From the NCBI GenBank assembly GCA_003023165.1, contig PXSD01000020.1, positions 1 to 20,352 on the forward strand: a stretch of DNA of 20,352 nucleotides, given 5' to 3'. The position numbers and the translations under genes are program-made. Below, piece by piece: positions 15,349 to 20,352 of the stretch (position 1 is the first letter of the stretch; the number at the start of each line of letters is the position of its first letter). Origin of the DNA: Halobacteriales archaeon QS_9_67_15. Its GTDB lineage: Archaea; Halobacteriota; Halobacteria; Halobacteriales; Haloarculaceae. The notes under the pieces were generated by a model. It saw only the letters and a program-made list of their open reading frames with translations, ran no database searches and was not told the origin of the DNA.

Positions 15349-16004
15349 GCGTTCAGAAACCGACGTACTCGTTCGGCGACCTCCCGCTCGAAGCCGTCGA
15401 GACCGGGACGAACATCCTGGTGACCGGCCCGGCGCTCGGCGGGATCCGCGACCTCGTCATGCGGATGCTCCTCCGGCGCCACGCCCGCGAGGGAGCGCTG
15501 TTCATCGCCGCTGACGTGAACGGCCGGGAGGCGCTCTCGGACTACGAAACGCTCGGTGGCAAGGTCGACATCGCCCGGATGGGCGCCGTCGACTGCACCG
15601 AAGACGGCGTCGACGACGGGTCGTGTAACGTCCACGCCGTCGGCAGCCCGGCCGACCTGACCGGGGTCGGTATCGAGTTCTCGTCGCTGTACGAGCGCAT
15701 CCACGCCAACGGCGCCGCGCGCGTCCGAACGGGTGTCTACACGCTCTCGCCGTTCGTCGTCTACGCCCCCGTGAAGTCCGTGTTCCGCTTCGTCCACACG
15801 CTCACCGGCCGCATCCGCACCGCCGACGGTCTCAGCGTCTGCGCTATCGATCCCAGTGCCGTCGACGACAAGACGGTCGCGTCGATCTCGCAGGCGTTCG
15901 ACGGAAAGGTCGAACTCCGGGAGGCCGGCGGACAGAAGGCGATCCGCGCCCGCGGACTCGCCGACCAGCCCGACGGCTGGCTGCCGATCACCCTCGACAG
16001 CTGA
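15345..16004 (+). CDS. HTR-like / DUF7504-type RecA-fold protein
   Basis: A 219-residue protein resembling haloarchaeal HTR-like proteins, diverged relatives of RecA/KaiC-type ATPases. The N-terminal strand-loop NILVTGPALGGIRDLVMRML (residues 23-42) occupies the P-loop position but has no Lys-Thr/Ser, so ATP binding is doubtful. Later segments LFIAADVNGREAL, LYERIHANGAARVRTGVYTL and VKSVFRFVHTLTGRI match the family layout. It overlaps the receiver-GAF gene by four bases and is probably a signalling partner of it. Such pairs recur in haloarchaea, though the output is unknown. The gene is intact. Confidence 0.7.
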   Translation: MSVQKPTYSFGDLPLEAVETGTNILVTGPALGGIRDLVMRMLLRRHAREGALFIAADVNGREALSDYETLGGKVDIARMGAVDCTEDGVDDGSCNVHAVGSPADLTGVGIEFSSLYERIHANGAARVRTGVYTLSPFVVYAPVKSVFRFVHTLTGRIRTADGLSVCAIDPSAVDDKTVASISQAFDGKVELREAGGQKAIRARGLADQPDGWLPITLDS

Positions 16005-16077
16005 GGGCCGGTCGGCCTCGCGGAGCGACCGGAGCGAGTCAAAACCGTTTTCTCCCGGCGTCACCGCCACCCACCTG

Positions 16078-16329
16078 ATGACCGCTTACACCGCGACGGT
16101 CGAGGTCCGCCTCAAACACGGCGTCCTCGACCCCGAGGCGGAGACGACCGGCCGCGCGCTCGAACGGCTCGGCTTCGAGCTCGAGGACCTGCGAGCCGCC
16201 GACCGCTTCGAGGTCGACCTGGAGGCCGACTCAGCCGACGACGCCGCGGAGCGCGCCGGCGAGATGGCAGAGCGGCTGCTCGCCAACCCGACCATCCACG
16301 ACTACGAGGTCTCCGTCGAGGAACGATGA
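16078..16329 (+). CDS. purS: FGAM synthase subunit PurS
   Basis: An 83-residue protein of the usual PurS size. YTATVEVRLKHGVLDPEAET and the ending NPTIHDYEVSVEE match the family. PurS is the small structural subunit of the three-part formylglycinamidine-ribonucleotide synthase (PurS, PurQ, PurL), bridging the glutaminase and synthase subunits. The ATG at 16078 follows tcaaaaccgttttc about 35 bases upstream as a possible promoter. purQ follows on the same strand. Confidence 0.92.
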   Translation: MTAYTATVEVRLKHGVLDPEAETTGRALERLGFELEDLRAADRFEVDLEADSADDAAERAGEMAERLLANPTIHDYEVSVEER

Positions 16330-16384
16330 CTGTCGCCGTCTCACCGACGCCGACGCGCTGCTCGCACACCGGGAGGTGCTCGCT

Positions 16385-17062
16385 GTGACCGTCGCTGTCG
16401 TCCAGTTCGGCGGGAGCAACTGCGACCGCGACACCGTCCGGGCGCTCGCCCATCTCGGCGTCGACGCCGAACTCGTCTGGCACGAGGACGGCCTCCCCGA
16501 CGACACCTCGGGGGTCGTCCTCCCCGGCGGCTTCTCCTACGGCGACTACCTCCGCGCCGGCGCGATGGCCGCACGCTCCCCTATCGTGGACGAGGTCCGC
16601 GACGCCGCCGACGCCGGGACGCCCGTTCTCGGCATCTGCAACGGCGCGCAGATCGGCTGTGAGTCCTCGCTCACGCCCGGCGCGTTCACGACCAACGAGA
16701 GCGCCCGCTTCCAGTGCGAACGCGTCACTCTCCGCGTCGAGAACGCCGACACCCCGTGGACCGACCACTTCGAGGAAGGCGAACTCGTCGAGTTCCCCAT
16801 CGCCCACGGCGAGGGTCGCTACGAGATCGACGACGACCGTCTCGACGAACTCGAAGCCGAGGACCGCGTCCTCTTCCGTTACTGCGACGAGGACGGCGAG
16901 GTCACGTCCGAGGCCAATCCCAACGGCTCGAAACACAGCGTCGCCGGCGTCCTCGGCGAGCGCGACTCCGTCGCCGTCCTGATGCCCCACCCCGAGCGCG
17001 TCACCCTGCCCGACATCGGGCACACCGACGGTCAGGGCGTCCTCCGCGCGTTCAGCGAGTGA
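16385..17062 (+). CDS. purQ: FGAM synthase glutaminase subunit PurQ
   Basis: A 225-residue class I glutamine amidotransferase. The nucleophile elbow VLGICNGAQIG places Cys85, and the C-terminal LMPHPERV supplies His202 and Glu204. The N-terminus VVQFGGSNCDRDTVRAL is the PurQ signature. It hydrolyses glutamine and passes ammonia to PurL. The start is set at the GTG at 16385 (MTVAVVQFGG). An ATG at 16326, overlapping the purS stop, begins with the same residues MTVAV but in another frame and then fails, so the purS-purQ junction is odd. No purL is in the window. Confidence 0.92.
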   Translation: MTVAVVQFGGSNCDRDTVRALAHLGVDAELVWHEDGLPDDTSGVVLPGGFSYGDYLRAGAMAARSPIVDEVRDAADAGTPVLGICNGAQIGCESSLTPGAFTTNESARFQCERVTLRVENADTPWTDHFEEGELVEFPIAHGEGRYEIDDDRLDELEAEDRVLFRYCDEDGEVTSEANPNGSKHSVAGVLGERDSVAVLMPHPERVTLPDIGHTDGQGVLRAFSE

Positions 17063-17333
17063 GACCGTTCTGACTGTCTCTCCCCGTTGTATCTTCTACT
17101 TGGCGCGCGCTGTCGCGAGCCTCGTCTCGCGACGAGAGACGTGCGAGGGATGAGTGAGGGAGCGAAGCGACCGAACGAATCGGCCGGGGAGGCGTGTGGT
17201 TCGGTGCTGCTGTCCCTGTGAGCGGAGCGAGTTTCCTGGCGGACTGAAAGGGCGAGACCCGATCGCGGCGAACGGAGTGAGCGGAGTCGTCTGAGCAGGC
17301 ACTATCCGAACGAAGTGAGGATATCCTGCTCAG
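17063..17333. other. Repeat-rich intergenic region with a strong hairpin
   Basis: No gene is visible. GAGCGGAGCGAG- and CGAACGAAGTGAG-type words recur, as in other haloarchaeal intergenic DNA. At 17291-17333 a hairpin has outer arms ctgagcagg/cctgctcag (9 perfect pairs) and inner arms tatcc/ggata. It ends exactly where the minus-strand NUDIX frame stops, between convergent genes purQ and NUDIX. It lacks a T-run, so it is not a standard archaeal terminator, but it may shield transcript ends. Confidence 0.5.
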
Positions 17334-17978
17334 TCAGTGTTGTCCGCGATCGAGACTCCTGTGAGAGAGCGGGTCGAGACTGTTCGACGGAACGCGGTCG
17401 GCTGACCGCAGACAGAAGTTACCACTCCGTGAACTCACGTCCTCGGCCCAGTCCTCGCCTCGCAACTCCGTCGCGAACTCGTACACTCGCCCGGTGTAGT
17501 CGGGATTGAACACGTCTTCGGGTAACTCGTCCAGCCAGCGGGCGTCGGTGATCGCCTCGTCGGCGTCGCCCAGGTCACGCGTCGTGTCGACCGCCGGATC
17601 GGTCGCCCGCGCCAGGAAGTGGACGAAACGCATCTCGGTCTGCCTGTCGCCGTCGACGACGACGCTCTCGTCGACTCCGACCGGTCGCACCGGGTCGATC
17701 CCGACGCCCGTCTCCTCGGCTACCTCGCGGACGGCGGCGTCGGAGAGCGGCTCTCCCGGCTCGACGGCACCACCGGGGAGCGTCCACTCGGTCCGGTAGG
17801 CCTCGTTGCGGATCGCCAGCACTCGCCCCTCGCCGTCGAAGGCGACGCCCGCGACGCCCCAGCCGGACCGGAACACCTCCGTCTCGCGGAGTTCGTCGAA
17901 TCGGTCGGGGTCGACCTCGTGGCGGTCCGAGTTGACGACCAGGTCATCGTAGCGCTCGCGGGGGTCTGTCTGCTCCAT
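17334..17978 (-). CDS. NUDIX hydrolase
   Basis: A 214-residue pyrophosphohydrolase. The complete NUDIX box runs from Gly70 to Val92 (GAVEPGE, then REVAEETGV), preceded by RTEWTLPGG. Substrates of the family are nucleoside diphosphates linked to another moiety; this one's substrate is unknown. The start is the ATG at 17978 (MEQTDPRERYDDL), since the upstream codons look non-coding. The last 35 residues or so (SSRSGNFCLRSAD onward) look out of frame. In another frame the DNA there reads EFTEW and a TAA at about 17421, suggesting a small C-terminal frame break. The catalytic domain itself is whole. Confidence 0.85.
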   Translation of the reverse strand: MEQTDPRERYDDLVVNSDRHEVDPDRFDELRETEVFRSGWGVAGVAFDGEGRVLAIRNEAYRTEWTLPGGAVEPGEPLSDAAVREVAEETGVGIDPVRPVGVDESVVVDGDRQTEMRFVHFLARATDPAVDTTRDLGDADEAITDARWLDELPEDVFNPDYTGRVYEFATELRGEDWAEDVSSRSGNFCLRSADRVPSNSLDPLSHRSLDRGQH

Positions 17979-18050
17979 GCGTCGGCGCACTGCCCGCGCC
18001 ACAGTATCCCCAGTGGAACGCGAGCAGAGACCAGAACAGTCAACTACCCG

Positions 18051-18794
18051 ATGGCCGACGTGCCGACCGACATGGTCTCCCAGGCAGTACAGGTCGACGG
18101 GTTACGGAAGCACTACGGTGACGTACAGGCCCTCCAGGGGCTCTCCTTCGAGGTTCGGTCGGACGAGATATTCGGACTGGTCGGGCCGAACGGCGCGGGG
18201 AAGACGACGACGCTCCGGACGCTCGCGACGCTCCTGAACAAGGACGACGGGACGGTGACCGTCGCCGGGTCGGACGTCGACGGCGATCCCGACGCGGTTC
18301 GGCGGGCGATCCGATACCTCCCGGAGGACGCCGGTGCCTACGAGTCGATGAGCGGTCGCCAGTTTCTCGAGTTCGTCGCTGACTTCTACGTCCAGGGGTC
18401 GGAGGCGGCGTCGATGGTCGAACGCGGCGTCGAGATCGCCGACCTCGGCGACCGGATCGACGACGACACGAAGGCCTACAGCAAGGGGATGACGCGGAAA
18501 CTCCTCATCGGGAGCGCGCTGATGACCGACCCGGCGCTCGCGATCCTCGACGAACCGACCTCGGGGCTGGACGTGCAAAACAGCAAAGTCGTCCGGGAAG
18601 TCGTCAAGGAGTTCCCCGACGCGGACCGGTCGATCCTCCTCTCCAGTCACGACATGCTCGAAGTCGAATACCTCTGTGACCGGGTCGGCCTTCTCAGCGA
18701 CGGCGGCATCGTCACTAGCGGTTCGCCCGAGGAACTGATGGCAGAGTCCGACGCCGAGAACCTGGAGGACGTGTTTCTGGAGGTCGTGGCCTGA
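18051..18794 (+). CDS. ABC transporter ATP-binding protein (ABC-2 export type)
   Basis: A 247-residue ATPase. Walker A is GPNGAGKTT (residues 45-53), the signature-like YSKGMTRK is near 143-150, Walker B with D-loop is LAILDEPTSGLD (163-174) and the H-loop is SSHD with His200. The signature has KGM rather than SGGQ, as in many NatA/CcmA-like exporters. It powers the adjacent permease. The ATG at 18051 is chosen; an ATG at 18072 (MVSQAVQV) is also possible. It is divergent from NUDIX with 72 bases between starts. The permease begins two bases after its stop. Confidence 0.92.
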   Translation: MADVPTDMVSQAVQVDGLRKHYGDVQALQGLSFEVRSDEIFGLVGPNGAGKTTTLRTLATLLNKDDGTVTVAGSDVDGDPDAVRRAIRYLPEDAGAYESMSGRQFLEFVADFYVQGSEAASMVERGVEIADLGDRIDDDTKAYSKGMTRKLLIGSALMTDPALAILDEPTSGLDVQNSKVVREVVKEFPDADRSILLSSHDMLEVEYLCDRVGLLSDGGIVTSGSPEELMAESDAENLEDVFLEVVA

Positions 18795-18795
18795 G

Positions 18796-20034
18796 ATGCG
18801 CCCGTTCGTGCGACTCGTCTGGAAGGAAGCCCGGGAACTCCTGCGACCGCGCTACATCCTCCCGATCCTCCTCCTCCCGCTCATCTTCGTCGGGATGGGG
18901 CAGGGCTTCTCCGGCGTCGAGGCGCAACTGGGGCAGGAACCGACGGTGAGCGTCGTCGACCGCGACGGCGGCGAGTACGGCGACGTGGTCGTCGAGACGC
19001 TCGAGAGCCGGTCGACCCTCGCCTACCGGTCGACGGACGGGTCGGTCCAGACGGCGCTCAACGAGACCAGCGCCGCCGGAGGGAACGCGGTGATAGCGAT
19101 CCCCGGCAACTTCACCGAACGGATCGAGTCCGGCGAACGCGGGCGAGTCCACCTCTACACGACCGTCGAGAGCGTCAGCATCGTCGGGATCGCTTCTTCG
19201 GCACAGGTCGAGGAGCTGCTCTCCGCGTCGGCTCACAACGTGACCGTCGCCGTCACCGGGGCGAGCGAGGCCCAGCTCGACCCGATCGAGCGCGACCATA
19301 CCACCTACGTCAAGGGCCGCCAGCTCGACGCTCCGCCCGGCGTCGTCTCGACCGCCTTCACCTCGCAGTTCATCTTCGTCCCCGTGATCATCATGCTCGC
19401 CATCGTCTTCTCCGGGCAGATGGTGATGAACTCGATGGCGAGCGAGACCGAGCACAAGACGCTCGAGACGCTGCTGGCAATGCCGGTCGAGCGACGGTCG
19501 ATCGTCGCCGCGAAGCTCGTCGGCGGCTCCATCGTCGGCCTCGTCGCGACCGCGCTCTACACCGCCGGGATCGCCTTCAGCAACCTCTCGGTCGGCGAAG
19601 TCGGCGGGAGCAGCGCGCTCACGCTCGGCGCAGGCGACTACCTCCTGATCGGCGTCTCCCTGTTTTTCACACTCGTCGGCACGCTCGCGCTCGCGCTGTG
19701 TCTCGGCCTGTTCGCCGACAGCCAGCAGGGCGCGCAGATGCTGCTGCTGCCGCTCTCCGGGCTGGCGATCGTCCCGATGTTCGCGACGATGTTCACCGAC
19801 GTCGACGTGCTCGGGGTCGGTACCAAGGCACTCCTGCTCGCGATCCCGTTCACGCACCCGATCATCGCCCCGAAGCGGCTGCTCTTCGACAACACGGGCC
19901 TCGTGCTGGCCGGCATCGGCTACGAGATCTGCTTCGCGCTCGCGGCGGTGTGGCTCGCGGTGAAACTCTTCGAGTCCGACCGCCCGATCACCGGCAACGC
20001 CGGCTGGCTCGACCGCCTCCTCCGGCTCGTCTAG
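18796..20034 (+). CDS. ABC-2 family transporter permease
   Basis: A 412-residue membrane protein of the NatB-like ABC-2 type. One N-terminal transmembrane segment (YILPILLLPLIFVGMG) is followed by an outer domain of about 160 residues. A cluster of about five membrane helices starts at FIFVPVIIMLAIVFSG. Between the first two of these the cytoplasmic coupling motif SETEHKTLETLLAMPV is well conserved. It pairs with the ATPase directly upstream to export an unknown substrate (Na+, drugs or peptides are possibilities from the family). The gene is intact. It ends 22 bases before the second palindromic element. Confidence 0.9.
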   Translation: MRPFVRLVWKEARELLRPRYILPILLLPLIFVGMGQGFSGVEAQLGQEPTVSVVDRDGGEYGDVVVETLESRSTLAYRSTDGSVQTALNETSAAGGNAVIAIPGNFTERIESGERGRVHLYTTVESVSIVGIASSAQVEELLSASAHNVTVAVTGASEAQLDPIERDHTTYVKGRQLDAPPGVVSTAFTSQFIFVPVIIMLAIVFSGQMVMNSMASETEHKTLETLLAMPVERRSIVAAKLVGGSIVGLVATALYTAGIAFSNLSVGEVGGSSALTLGAGDYLLIGVSLFFTLVGTLALALCLGLFADSQQGAQMLLLPLSGLAIVPMFATMFTDVDVLGVGTKALLLAIPFTHPIIAPKRLLFDNTGLVLAGIGYEICFALAAVWLAVKLFESDRPITGNAGWLDRLLRLV

Positions 20035-20056
20035 CAGTAATGAAATATTCCTACTG

Positions 20057-20136
20057 ATACTGCCGGCTGTACGTCTGTCACGAATTTCGCCGCCTCGGGG
20101 CGGCGAATATCTTCACGAAGTTACAGCCGGCAGTAT
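20057..20136. repeat. 80-bp palindromic element, copy 2
   Basis: Same length and orientation as the copy at 347-426, identical except at two positions in the inner hairpin tip (cc-ca becomes ct-cg). The outer 15-base inverted repeats are perfect. It lies just after the ABC permease and marks the change to AT-richer DNA. Its terminal 'at' forms the start codon of a short frame to the right. Confidence 0.85.
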
Positions 20137-20236
20137 GAACAAGCGGCGGTGGATGCTGTTAGAGTGTTCATTCTGCGACGAACCCCATTTGAGGAATGAA
20201 AGAGCGAATGAACCCAGCAGACAAACTGGGAGATGA
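20135..20236 (+). CDS. Possible 33-residue small protein with a CxxC pair
   Basis: ATG is formed by the last two bases of the palindromic element plus the next G. The frame reads MNKRRWMLLECSFCDEPHLR and stops at 20236. CSFCDEPH contains one CxxC and a His, a half zinc-knuckle such as is seen in haloarchaeal small zinc-finger proteins. Nothing else supports expression and the length is within chance, so this is tentative. It may equally be the start of a larger gene broken at this point. Confidence 0.2.
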   Translation: MNKRRWMLLECSFCDEPHLRNERANEPSRQTGR

Positions 20237-20352
20237 GTAGACGTCTGTGATGTTATAGAGACCGTTTTCTACTAGAATGAAATGCAAAGCGCCACTTGTG
20301 TATTTCACTCTGAATGACATTAGGCGTTGCTGTATTCCAAACTGCTGAGCTC
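20137..20352. other. AT-richer flank, possible start of an accessory region
   Basis: By direct count about 46% G+C (97 of 212 bases over 20141-20352), against a visibly much higher value in the rest of the window. Apart from the 33-codon frame there is no gene-like frame before the edge. The switch occurs exactly at the element, suggesting an insertion or island boundary. Confidence 0.5.

Noticed and set aside
17105..17330. CRISPR-like repeats (GAGCGGAGCGAG words)
   Set aside because: Words are short, irregular and without uniform spacers; this is common haloarchaeal intergenic low complexity.
17291..17333. Hairpin as an intrinsic terminator
   Set aside because: There is no T-run after it; archaeal termination relies on T-rich tracts rather than stems.

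Overview
The window comes from a haloarchaeon (class Halobacteria). It is GC-rich DNA coding for strongly acidic proteins. Genes start with AT-rich TATA-like boxes about 25-30 bases upstream of near-leaderless start codons. The gene set is typical of the group: CetZ tubulin-like cytoskeleton, coenzyme F420 synthesis (CofC, CofG, CofH), archaeal purine genes (PurC, PurS, PurQ, a PurU remnant), a PCNA-like sliding clamp, a Bat-type HTH regulator, a receiver-GAF signalling protein and an HTR-like protein. I cannot name the genus.

Layout. Positions 1-470 hold a piece of a membrane-protein gene cut at one end by an 80-base palindromic element. Then come a methyltransferase (minus) and an NDUFA9-like dehydrogenase/epimerase (plus). 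Positions 2640-6685 form a plus-strand block: cetZ1, a secreted membrane-anchored protein, cofC, and then cofG after a 371-base gap. Positions 6734-9755 hold a frameshifted PCNA-like gene, a conserved haloarchaeal gene with a striking operator-like palindrome, a broken Bat-type HTH gene and a membrane protein with a cytoplasmic HTH-like part. cofH and a Na+/Ca2+ exchanger follow on the minus strand, then purC and a CHY zinc-finger gene, a collapsed purU remnant, a receiver-GAF/HTR-like pair with a start-stop overlap, purS-purQ, a NUDIX hydrolase and a two-gene ABC-2 exporter. The second copy of the 80-base element lies 22 bases after the exporter, and beyond it the DNA falls to about 46% G+C.

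The main theme is damage inside otherwise normal core genes. cetZ1, the PCNA-like gene, cofH and purU each appear to have lost an internal block with a change of frame, and the Bat-type gene carries an exact 11-base tandem duplication that shifts its frame. These sit beside intact, well-conserved genes (cofC, cofG, purC, purS, ABC exporter). Either this is a real burst of short deletions in one genome segment or it reflects assembly or template errors. The sequence alone cannot decide, and read-level checking is needed before physiological conclusions such as loss of F420 synthesis.

The most interesting positive signals are the two near-identical palindromic elements that bound the 20-kb core segment and supply the 'AT' of an ATG to the adjacent reading frame, the 18-base perfect palindrome between the TATA box and start of the gene at 7751, and a receiver-GAF/HTR-like pair in which both key catalytic residues appear replaced.
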